Virus record (IMG/VR): IMGVR_UViG_3300043419_001215
Coordinates: 1-30,307 of that record
Reading direction: 5' to 3' (one strand)
Length of the DNA stretch: 30,307 bases
Origin: a virus
A model generated the notes under the pieces. That model saw only the letters and a list, made by a program, of their open reading frames with translations, had not been told where the DNA came from and did no database searches. The position numbers and the translations under genes are program-made. Shown here one piece after another: positions 1-6,822 of this stretch. Position 1 is the stretch's first letter. Each line of letters opens with the position of its first letter.

Positions 1-221
1 TTAAAGCCTGCGCTGTGCATTGCGCCAATGGTAACAACTAGGATGTCAGTTAATGCATCTAAAATTTCTTTTGAGTCACACGCATCAATTGCTTCTTGTA
101 ATTCAATACGTTCCTCGTCAATAAGGTCAACATACATATTGAATTGTTCGTTATTCCAATCCTTAACAGACTGGTCACACGCAGTCATAAATTTTTCTTG
201 ATCTACAAATGGGTTTGTCAT
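1..221 (-). CDS. MazG-like nucleotide pyrophosphohydrolase, 3' end cut by window edge
   Basis: The reading frame opens with ATG at 221 and runs 73 codons to the left edge without a stop, so the C-terminus is missing. It has the all-alpha NTP pyrophosphohydrolase (MazG/HisE) signature: an EExxE helix (DEERIELQEA, about residues 36-45) followed by an ExxD helix (EILDALTDILVVTIGA, about residues 52-67). These acidic residues bind the magnesium that positions a nucleoside triphosphate for hydrolysis to monophosphate and pyrophosphate. The family is common in marine T4-like phages, where it has been proposed to alter host nucleotide or alarmone pools. An AGGA Shine-Dalgarno lies 7 bases before the ATG, and the upstream co-chaperonin gene ends 2 bases away, so the two are co-transcribed. 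The superfamily is fairly sure; the substrate cannot be told, and a phosphoribosyl-ATP-type activity is possible. Confidence 0.75.
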   Translation of the reverse strand, partial: MTNPFVDQEKFMTACDQSVKDWNNEQFNMYVDLIDEERIELQEAIDACDSKEILDALTDILVVTIGAMHSAGF

Positions 222-223
222 AA

Positions 224-595
224 TTATCCTGGAACGTTAAAATTCATAGCACCAATAGCAACTCTTTCGTCACCTTCATCTGGCTTCTCATCACTTACTA
301 ATAGTACACCTTCAAGGTCAATCATACGAACTGTAATTTCTTCACCTTCTGGGGTTTCATATTGCATACCGCGTGTCCAACGTCCGTGCATCATAAGCAA
401 CCATTGCCCTACTTTGATTTCTGTTTGTTCATTACCTACAAACAAAACACGGCACCATCTTGGATGTAAACCACTACTCTTACCGTCGTCACTGGTTAGT
501 ACAATACCACCTTTAGTTTTACCTTCGCCAAAGTTCATATCGGTCACCATGACCTTGTCCCTTAGTGGACGAATCACGCCTTTAATTACGGCCAT
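224..595 (-). CDS. GroES-like co-chaperonin (T4 gp31 functional analogue)
   Basis: This 123-aa protein aligns from its start with bacterial GroES: IRPLRDKVMV (residues 8-17) matches the first beta strand, and GGIVLT (29-34) is the mobile-loop motif whose Ile-Val-Leu docks on the GroEL apical domain. It is longer than the usual 95-100 aa, with extra sequence around residues 35-50 and an acidic C-terminal part. T4 gp31 and related phage co-chaperonins replace GroES on host GroEL so that large virion proteins fold. Here it sits at the downstream end of a block encoding proteins of up to 2793 aa. No GroEL gene is visible, so it presumably uses the host chaperonin. The start has a strong AGGAGAAG site close to the ATG and directly follows the stop of the 101-aa gene. 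It might instead descend from a host groES. Confidence 0.9.
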   Translation of the reverse strand: MAVIKGVIRPLRDKVMVTDMNFGEGKTKGGIVLTSDDGKSSGLHPRWCRVLFVGNEQTEIKVGQWLLMMHGRWTRGMQYETPEGEEITVRMIDLEGVLLVSDEKPDEGDERVAIGAMNFNVPG

Positions 596-901
596 TTACT
601 TCTCCTGTGGTTTTGCTTTTCTCTTAGCAAGTATTTCTTGTGCTTGCTCTGGAGTAATTTCTGGTTCTGGACCAAATTCTTCAGAAAAATCAGTTTCTTG
701 TATTTGTTGTATTTCTACTTGTGTTTTTGCTTCAGTGATTTCATCTCTTGAACGGACAATTTCTCCGTTTGGACGAATCTCGTCACCTCTTGCATTTACT
801 TTCATATTCCCAACTGCTGGCACTAACTCATTAGATAGTCTTAAACTATCAAAGTCAATTTCCTTGCCTTGCATTGTTCTATAAATTTTTCTTTCTGCCA
901 T
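596..901 (-). CDS. Small hydrophilic phage protein of unknown function
   Basis: This is a 101-aa, charged protein with no signal peptide or membrane segment. The N-terminal half (RTMQGKEIDFDSLRLSNE and AVGNMKVNARGDEIRPNG, residues 8-46) is the better-structured part and resembles, from memory, a small conserved protein seen next to structural genes in T4-like cyanophages. The C-terminal half is rich in Glu and Gln and ends in a predicted helix with a basic tail (EQAQEILAKRKAKPQEK). A clear AAGGAG site sits 7 bases before the ATG. The gene ends immediately before the co-chaperonin start, so the two are likely translated together. I assign no function; a virion-associated or assembly role is a guess from position. 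Confidence 0.7.
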   Translation of the reverse strand: MAERKIYRTMQGKEIDFDSLRLSNELVPAVGNMKVNARGDEIRPNGEIVRSRDEITEAKTQVEIQQIQETDFSEEFGPEPEITPEQAQEILAKRKAKPQEK

Positions 902-922
902 GATAATCTCCTTGTCTTATAC

Positions 923-1441
923 TTATTTTAGGAACTCGTTGACGTCTAAATTATATTTTAAACTGTGTATTTTGTGTAATCCAATCAAATAAAGGCAAAA
1001 ACTAGCAACGCTACTACCTCTGCCAACACCCCAAACTATTTGATTTTTTCTAAATTCGTCAACTAGGTATTTTGAAATTATTAAAATTTGACGAAGATTG
1101 AATTTTTCGTACAATTCTAATTCTTCTTTTACTCTAAAAAATTCTTCTTCAGTTTGACACTGCTCGTATAGCCAATCCTCAATATTAAATTTTTGATATT
1201 GCTCAGGAATAAACCAATCTTGTTGATTGATTTTATCATAAGTGGAAATATCTATATTAAGTTCTTCTGGCAATTTAATTTTAATTTTTAAATCACAAGA
1301 GTCTGCGGCTTGATTAAATTTTTCAACTATAGTAGCGGAGTCAAAGGCAAGCTGGTCTATTGCCAACTCTGGATTTTGAAAAAGTAATTCGATTGCTTCT
1401 TTTTCTGTTCTGACAACTTGCCCATACTGATTTATACGCAT
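923..1441 (-). CDS. DnaE-derived fragment: PHP-to-palm segment of DNA polymerase III alpha, no catalytic site
   Basis: This 172-aa protein reads as an internal slice of bacterial DNA polymerase III alpha (DnaE, C-family). Residues 11-50 (TEKEAIELLFQNPELAID... then ADSCDL) match the segment in which DnaE carries 'seEEM..lF.d.PeAl.NT..IAe.C'. Residues about 75-115 match the connector ending in the 'Rl..EL' helix. Residues 137-171 (WGVGRGSSVASFCLYLIG, then LKYNLDVNEFL) match the palm entrance 'GPGRGSAAGSLVAYLLGI..DPLKYNLLFERFL'. The protein stops just before the PDFDxDF motif that supplies catalytic aspartates, and most of the PHP domain, fingers and clamp-binding parts are absent. It cannot polymerise DNA. 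It may be a domesticated binding module or a decaying capture. Neighbouring genes hold no further DnaE sequence, so this is not an obvious frameshifted polymerase. No Shine-Dalgarno is seen at the ATG. Confidence 0.7.
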   Translation of the reverse strand: MRINQYGQVVRTEKEAIELLFQNPELAIDQLAFDSATIVEKFNQAADSCDLKIKIKLPEELNIDISTYDKINQQDWFIPEQYQKFNIEDWLYEQCQTEEEFFRVKEELELYEKFNLRQILIISKYLVDEFRKNQIVWGVGRGSSVASFCLYLIGLHKIHSLKYNLDVNEFLK

Positions 1442-1447
1442 TTACGT

Positions 1448-1476
1448 ATTTTAATACTTTGTACTGGGAATGTCAA
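1448..1476 (-). promoter_or_regulatory. Candidate sigma70-type promoter (TTGACA-17-TAAAAT)
   Basis: Reading leftward, a perfect TTGACA (1476-1471) is followed after exactly 17 bases by TAAAAT (1453-1448), one mismatch from the TATAAT consensus. The -35 overlaps the stop codon of the 78-aa gene. The predicted start site falls at or next to the ATG at 1441, so a transcript from it would be nearly leaderless for the DnaE-like gene, which has no Shine-Dalgarno. The same bases also contain a TTAAAATAC string, close to the T4-type late box. Sequence match only; AT-rich phage DNA yields such matches by chance. Confidence 0.35.
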
Positions 1477-1709
1477 CCTATATTGATTAAGTCGTCTAAA
1501 TCTTTGCCTAACTCTCTGTTCATTGCTTCATTTTTTCTTTGTTCACGAGATTGCTGTTCAGTTTTGTAATCTTCTAGAAGCATTAAGAGTTGTGTGCTCG
1601 CTGACGGACTCACTTGTAAAACAGTGGTATATTTTTTGGTAAGCTCTCTAATTTTTTCTTCTACATCGCTATCGGAGAGCTTGCTTAAATCAACTTGTAA
1701 TGGGTGCAT
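1473..1709 (-). CDS. Small helical phage protein of unknown function
   Basis: This 78-aa protein looks mainly alpha-helical: an amphipathic helix around residues 12-28 (SDSDVEEKIRELTKKY), a short Ser/Pro-containing turn (VSPSAST, 33-39), and a long charged helix (LLMLLEDYKTEQQSREQRKNEAMNRE in part, 41-66) that could form a coiled coil. It has no membrane segment or recognisable catalytic motif. The ATG at 1709 lies 2 bases past the stop of the 205-aa fibre-like gene and has no good Shine-Dalgarno of its own, which suggests translational coupling. Marine T4-like phages often carry small helical proteins of this type near baseplate and tail genes, but I do not recognise the family. Confidence 0.65.
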   Translation of the reverse strand: MHPLQVDLSKLSDSDVEEKIRELTKKYTTVLQVSPSASTQLLMLLEDYKTEQQSREQRKNEAMNRELGKDLDDLINIG

Positions 1710-1711
1710 TA

Positions 1712-2329
1712 TTAAGGTTGTTGTTGATAAACGCCTTCCAAATCAACGAATGTATTAACACCGCCATCTGGACTTGAAATTTTAAACACGTATCTTTGAA
1801 GTTTACTGTTTGCTTCTCTTATACAATCAACGTAATTGGTATTACCAAAACCTTGACCTAGATGTAAAAATTGTGTTGGGCTACCCAAGCTGTTATTGAT
1901 AACACCCTTTTGGAATTGAACTCGTTTAGTTCCAGAAGCTGATATAACTTCTAGTCTAAATTCAGCATAACAATCAACCGGCCAGTTATCAACTTGGAAA
2001 GTATTGTTTGCATTATTCACTGAATACTTTTTATACTGGAAATCACCAAAAGCAATCACGTTTACTGTTCCTGCAGAATTTAAATCTGCACTACTTCTAA
2101 CACCGTGATTCTTTAAAACTACATTACTTAAGGTGTTATTGCCCATGTCGTTGTTTGTTGTTTTATCAACGGCATTTGTGTTTAGATAAGTGATCTCAGT
2201 TTGAGCGGTGCTCAAAGCTGTCTTAATTCTAGCAAAATTATCTCTAAAGCCTTGACTATCGTTGTCTTGTCCAGCTGTAGGAAAATTTTCATTGATTGTA
2301 CTAAAAACGATTGCGCTTACGGCTGTCAT
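1712..2329 (-). CDS. Small fibre-like structural protein with INENFP...GFRDNFxxIKTAL head
   Basis: This 205-aa protein begins with a module found at the head of many phage fibre or baseplate-associated proteins: a beta segment (STINENFPTAGQDNDSQGF), then a helix (RDNFARIKTALSTAQTEI). Residues about 50-65 (NTNAVDKTTNNDMGNNTL) resemble the short 'k.T..ndm..n.l.n' fibre repeat. The rest, from about residue 70, is beta-rich and probably forms a compact tip domain (VNVIAFGDFQYKKYSV; QFLHLGQGFGNTNYVDCIRE). Its ATG overlaps the stop of the 1497-aa gene upstream as ATGA, and an AGGGAAA site lies just before it, so the two are translationally coupled. A tail-fibre or baseplate decoration role is inferred from the module and the context. 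Confidence 0.65.
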   Translation of the reverse strand: MTAVSAIVFSTINENFPTAGQDNDSQGFRDNFARIKTALSTAQTEITYLNTNAVDKTTNNDMGNNTLSNVVLKNHGVRSSADLNSAGTVNVIAFGDFQYKKYSVNNANNTFQVDNWPVDCYAEFRLEVISASGTKRVQFQKGVINNSLGSPTQFLHLGQGFGNTNYVDCIREANSKLQRYVFKISSPDGGVNTFVDLEGVYQQQP

Positions 2330-5300
2330 ATGATTTCCCTGTTAATAAACTTAATATATTTATCCCCGGTACCGCCCTGAGGATTTTGAATTATGATTCG
2401 ATCAATAGTAAAGTTGAGCTTCTTGAAGTCAAAATTACTTCTTCTAATTAATTCTAAAACTTTGGCACTTTCGCCAGGTTTTAGGTAGCAAATTGGGATA
2501 GCCTTAACGTAGCCAATGATATTACCTGTACCATCCTGACTTGTGTTCATCCAAAGAGGACGATAGTTGTCGTCTTTTTTCAGTGCTTCTGTAACAGATA
2601 AGAAATCATCAATAATAGCAACACGCTCGTTTATCAATCCCCAATCCTCAAACTCTGTAGGTGGGTCAATATTTCCAACTAATCCCCAGCCCTGTGGTTC
2701 ATCGCCAATGTAAGGGCCGTCATATATTGGTGCTACTAATACACTTTCGGTCTTTTGTGAACTTACGCTCTCAATGCCCTTTTGCATTAATGTAATACTA
2801 CTTGGATAAACAGTGTCTATTCCTGTGTCGTCAATGGTAGTACTGTTTGTATCCATTCTAATTTTTGTATAATCTGCTGTTAGTAAGTCGTAATCAAACC
2901 CTAGTTTAATTGATTCAGCAACACTTACATTGTTAATTTCGTAAGGGTCATTGATTTCTATATAAACTACTTCATACTCAACAGTTGTGCCTTTTTTAGC
3001 TATTGCAGATTTTACTTCACCAAAATAAAGTGGTCTATCATAATAGTTTCTTTGAACAGCACTTGCATAGCGTTCAGCACTTGTGCTTTCAATTCCACCT
3101 AGTAATAACATCTTTGGAATTCTTTGTATTCCAAAGTTACTATCTTCTAATCTATAGATACTGTTCTGTGGGAAAATAATTGGATCAGTAATAAAGTTGA
3201 AATACTCGTCTCTACTGTTTCTTGTTAAGAACGGTTGTAGATAAATGTTAGTTAATGTTACATTTGTTGTAGCCAAGTATTCAATGTTAAAGTCTTGATC
3301 TACATAACCAACATTCTGTGTGTCACTTGCTCTTACTCTGAATCTAAACAACTTATCTATAGTAGTTCCATCTGTTCCATCTGGACCAGCAATACTGAAT
3401 CTAGCTGATTCAGATTGTATATTAGCATCTATACTTGTAACAACTCGTTTAGGGAAGAAGTATGGTTGCCAATTAACAGATTCAGAAATCCAATTACCTG
3501 AACTTCTATATTGGTTAACGCAAATGTAAAGATTGTTATCAAAAGTTATAACATCATTTACAAGGTACAGTCTGTTTTCCGTATAAAAACTTCTGTAGAC
3601 ACTTCCAGTATTTGGACTTATCTTACCAATAATGTCTCCGTTCAATCCAACTGTTAATTCTGTTGGTAAGCTATCCAAGCTCTTCAAGTTACAATAAATC
3701 TCTGCATCTTCACCATTGAATAAAGATGTGTATTTGAACCAAATATCGTGTTGCAAGTTTGTTGATGGAGTTTTTGCATCATACTTAGTATAGAATACAT
3801 TAGGATCAAACGCACCTTTAATTCCTTGTGGCAGTCTTTCTAAATATTTCCATGTATTATTACTCTTTCTAAGAGCTTTAAACACACCGTTCATTCTTAC
3901 GATTGCTAAATCATAATTTATACCAACTGAATTTGAAGGAATACTATTAACAACTGTTGGTCTTACAGGAACCCAAACACCTGCTAGTCCTACATATCTA
4001 AAATCTAATAATCCAAAATTGCTTTCATCTAAATCAATCCAGTACTCGCCGTTACTTGGAGTCGATGATCTTGTAGTTGAATAATTTTGACTTTCCCAAG
4101 CAAACGTATTTGGATTATATTTTCTAACATCAACTTCAACTTTAGTCCAGTTGATAAAAACAGCCAGTGCTGTGTTGCCATTTGGAATTAAATCGTAAAC
4201 ACCAGTGTCTGGAGCTCTCTCTACTTTATCAAATAGTTCTTTTTCGTAATAAGCACTAGCAGTATAGTCGTCATATACTGTAGGAATATATTGTTTTTCC
4301 CATTCTAAGTTTAGACTGTTGTATCTCTTTAAGGTTAAAATTAGTCCATTCTTCTTAATGTTTGTATAAACTATTCTAACTGATGTGCTATCACTAAATG
4401 GCGGTGTAAAAATAAAATACCCGTTTGATTTTTCTTGAGCAGATTCTTCAACAGCGCCTGTACTGTGTCTTAAACCAAAATTATAATAAGTGTCATCAAT
4501 ATTTCTAAAACTCATTGTAAAGTTACTGATAGAAACATTTATTTTATAAGTTTGACCTTTATCAAAAGTTATAACTGGATTTAAACCATACCCTTCAACA
4601 TAAATTTTTCCATTTTGTTCACTAAAGTCTAGTTCTATATAATTTGTTTTAGATGTTTTGCCATATCCTGGAACTAATGAATAAAATATAGAACTGGATG
4701 GAATTGTTGAAGTTGCTTCAACTTCAAACAATGACTGTTCGTTTGGTCTAATACTGCCAAGCAATGCTGGGCTAGTGAATGTTATTTCACCTTCAATATT
4801 ACCTTTGACTGTTAAATCAAATTGTTTAAAAACACTGGCAACTTCTACATCATCAATTATTCGTACTGCTTTTACTGTGAAGTTATATGTTTTTGTAATA
4901 CTTGGTTGGTATGGGATAAACCCGCTAATCTCTCCACCGTCAAAATCTAAAGATAGATAATTTGATTGGAATCGGGCTTGTCCAACTCCAGTAAATGGAT
5001 TATACAATAATGCATCAATTGGATTAATTAACAGTCTATCAGAGAACAGTTGATACTTAAATCCGTCAACGTTTTTAACATAAAAAATTCCGTTGTTTAA
5101 TTGTGTAGTGCCTGATACATTTGTTAATTTAATTCTATCACCATCTTTAAAAACTCTAGATTGTGACAATGTAATTGCCGCAGGTCTAGTTAGTTCAATG
5201 TCAACTATTTGATAGGTAACAGCATTTTTAATTTCATCTGGTGGCCCAAGTTGAGATTCTGTACCATCAAAATTCACATCCATCAAGCTAAAATATATTT

Positions 5301-6819
5301 TTCCAACACTTGGGGTAGGATCAAAAACAGCTAGATCATAAATGAAGTTGTTGTCACCTTTAATTGTTGGTAATGTATTTGGACTAATCCAAATTGGAGA
5401 CTGTACATACGTTTTACTTGTATCAAAGTCTTGGGTGTCAGAACTAATAAATGTAGTGTCAACACGTAATGAGTCTTCGCTCTTAACTAAGATAGTATAT
5501 GTTTTAGTATCAGTTTCTTCCCCATTACTAACTGTGACTGCAAATTTATAAACTCTAGAAATAATCTTAGCACCAGCAGTTGGTAAACCAAAACTTATCA
5601 ACGGCGGAGTTGAATATCCGCTACCAGTGTTAATAATATCTAAAGCTACAACTGAACCGTTACTGACTCTTGCGGCTATTTGTGCGCCTGAACCAGATCT
5701 TAAATTACATGTTGCTTCTGCACCAATGCCAGTATTTTGATCTTTAAAGGTTATTGTTGGCGCAGTAGTATATCCTGTACCAGGATTAGTAATTACAATT
5801 CCGCCAACACGTTTTCCTATAGTTTGATAGTAGAATGGATTAGCTTGACCGCCATCAATAATAGTGTCTACTTCAGATATAGAATCTCCGCCATCTATTA
5901 TATCTAAATAAGATGACGTACTTTGTTCACCGTCTAATAAAGAATCAAAAATAGGTATTGGAAGTAAGTCGTCTTCTAATACTGCATAACCTGTTGCAGT
6001 TACGCCTCCAGGAGTTGGACTTAAACTAAAAAGTACTTCTGGAGCAGTAGTGTAACCTGATCCTTTATTGACAATAGTAATTTGATTGATACTACCACCA
6101 ATAATAACTTCAGGATCTAAAATGTATCCATTTCCACCATATGTCAAAGCTGTAGTATTGATTTTTCCTTGATTCACTGTTACAGAAGCATTTGCTGTTT
6201 CTATAGCAGAAGAATAATCATAAGGATTCATATCATAATAATCTTTATCATATGTTCCTTGTACAGTTTTGTAATCTAGATTTAAATCGTCATCAATAGT
6301 TCCGTAAAGAACACCATCCTTGCTTAACTTTAATCCAGGCGGTAACTGTCCAGATCCTTCTTCAATGTAAAATCTTAAAGTTTGTCCTTTTGGTATTGCA
6401 GGAGAAGTTGCTTGGAATTGATAATATACGGTACTCTTATTCAACACATAATTTTCTTTAGCGTTGACTAGATTCAAAGTTCCTTCAGGATCTAATAATA
6501 CAGGAGAAGTTGAACTTGTTACAATTATTTTAAAAGTTCTATCTTGAATTATTTTACTGTTATTTGGTCCAGTATTATTACTAGCTCTTAAAACAAAATC
6601 ATATTCTTTGTCTATCCCTAAATCTTGAGGGATGCCAGAAATGAACCAAGTTAACTCGTCATTAACTGTTCTATTGGTTAATTTTAATCCTAGCGGAAAA
6701 GATTTAGAGATTAATTCAACAGCTACTACATTAGCTACATCAAGCGGCAACTCTACAGACAACCCTGCATTTATAGTTGCAATCAATCCTGATTGAGTAT
6801 TCCAAATTGGTCTTAACAT
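2326..6819 (-). CDS. Giant structural/adhesin protein with Ig-like domains and GxGYTxxP repeats (1497 aa)
   Basis: The protein is beta-rich throughout with no enzyme motif or membrane segment. Residues 1-115 look like a putative Ig/cadherin-like domain (GLKLTNRTVNDELTWFISG, then YDFVLRASNNTG). A second begins near residue 150 with the He_PIG-type phrase LPPGLKLSKDGVLYGTI. Residues about 220-415 hold four copies of a GxGYTxxPxVxF repeat. Further Ig-like segments follow (YTILVKSED; YNFTVKAVRIIDD; FRVRASDTQNVGYVD). Positions 900-1100 contain short beta segments alternating with aromatic-rich loops, and the last ~250 residues form an apparently distinct C-terminal domain. Repeated Ig-like domains on phage virions are known to bind cell-surface carbohydrate weakly. 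It lies between fibre-module genes, 3 bases after the 1038-aa gene, and overlaps the next gene by 4 bases (ATGA). A tail-fibre or baseplate adhesin is the best reading; the exact part is unknown. Confidence 0.75.
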   Translation of the reverse strand: MLRPIWNTQSGLIATINAGLSVELPLDVANVVAVELISKSFPLGLKLTNRTVNDELTWFISGIPQDLGIDKEYDFVLRASNNTGPNNSKIIQDRTFKIIVTSSTSPVLLDPEGTLNLVNAKENYVLNKSTVYYQFQATSPAIPKGQTLRFYIEEGSGQLPPGLKLSKDGVLYGTIDDDLNLDYKTVQGTYDKDYYDMNPYDYSSAIETANASVTVNQGKINTTALTYGGNGYILDPEVIIGGSINQITIVNKGSGYTTAPEVLFSLSPTPGGVTATGYAVLEDDLLPIPIFDSLLDGEQSTSSYLDIIDGGDSISEVDTIIDGGQANPFYYQTIGKRVGGIVITNPGTGYTTAPTITFKDQNTGIGAEATCNLRSGSGAQIAARVSNGSVVALDIINTGSGYSTPPLISFGLPTAGAKIISRVYKFAVTVSNGEETDTKTYTILVKSEDSLRVDTTFISSDTQDFDTSKTYVQSPIWISPNTLPTIKGDNNFIYDLAVFDPTPSVGKIYFSLMDVNFDGTESQLGPPDEIKNAVTYQIVDIELTRPAAITLSQSRVFKDGDRIKLTNVSGTTQLNNGIFYVKNVDGFKYQLFSDRLLINPIDALLYNPFTGVGQARFQSNYLSLDFDGGEISGFIPYQPSITKTYNFTVKAVRIIDDVEVASVFKQFDLTVKGNIEGEITFTSPALLGSIRPNEQSLFEVEATSTIPSSSIFYSLVPGYGKTSKTNYIELDFSEQNGKIYVEGYGLNPVITFDKGQTYKINVSISNFTMSFRNIDDTYYNFGLRHSTGAVEESAQEKSNGYFIFTPPFSDSTSVRIVYTNIKKNGLILTLKRYNSLNLEWEKQYIPTVYDDYTASAYYEKELFDKVERAPDTGVYDLIPNGNTALAVFINWTKVEVDVRKYNPNTFAWESQNYSTTRSSTPSNGEYWIDLDESNFGLLDFRYVGLAGVWVPVRPTVVNSIPSNSVGINYDLAIVRMNGVFKALRKSNNTWKYLERLPQGIKGAFDPNVFYTKYDAKTPSTNLQHDIWFKYTSLFNGEDAEIYCNLKSLDSLPTELTVGLNGDIIGKISPNTGSVYRSFYTENRLYLVNDVITFDNNLYICVNQYRSSGNWISESVNWQPYFFPKRVVTSIDANIQSESARFSIAGPDGTDGTTIDKLFRFRVRASDTQNVGYVDQDFNIEYLATTNVTLTNIYLQPFLTRNSRDEYFNFITDPIIFPQNSIYRLEDSNFGIQRIPKMLLLGGIESTSAERYASAVQRNYYDRPLYFGEVKSAIAKKGTTVEYEVVYIEINDPYEINNVSVAESIKLGFDYDLLTADYTKIRMDTNSTTIDDTGIDTVYPSSITLMQKGIESVSSQKTESVLVAPIYDGPYIGDEPQGWGLVGNIDPPTEFEDWGLINERVAIIDDFLSVTEALKKDDNYRPLWMNTSQDGTGNIIGYVKAIPICYLKPGESAKVLELIRRSNFDFKKLNFTIDRIIIQNPQGGTGDKYIKFINREII
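5580..6155 (-). repeat. Four GxGYTxxPxVxF protein repeats in the 1497-aa protein
   Basis: Four units share the pattern I-x-G-x-GY-x-x-x-P-x-(V/I)-x-(F/G): GGNGYILDPEVIIGG, GSGYTTAPEVLFS, GTGYTTAPTITF and GSGYSTPPLISF. Linkers rich in GAxATxxxxxG (for example TGIGAEATCNLRSGSG) separate some of them. They probably form a small repetitive beta structure. The same repeat occurs in the 2793-aa protein at 22890-23310. Confidence 0.8.
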
Positions 6820-6822
6820 ATA

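Noticed and set aside
144-884. A 246-codon open frame on the plus strand opposite the co-chaperonin and 101-aa genes
   Set aside because: Its product is low-complexity Ser/Ile/Pro-rich sequence with no domain, it is antisense to well-supported genes with good ribosome sites, and it has no neighbours in its direction.
923-1441. A functional C-family DNA polymerase
   Set aside because: The frame ends before the catalytic aspartate motif, and the PHP catalytic part, fingers and clamp-binding regions are missing.
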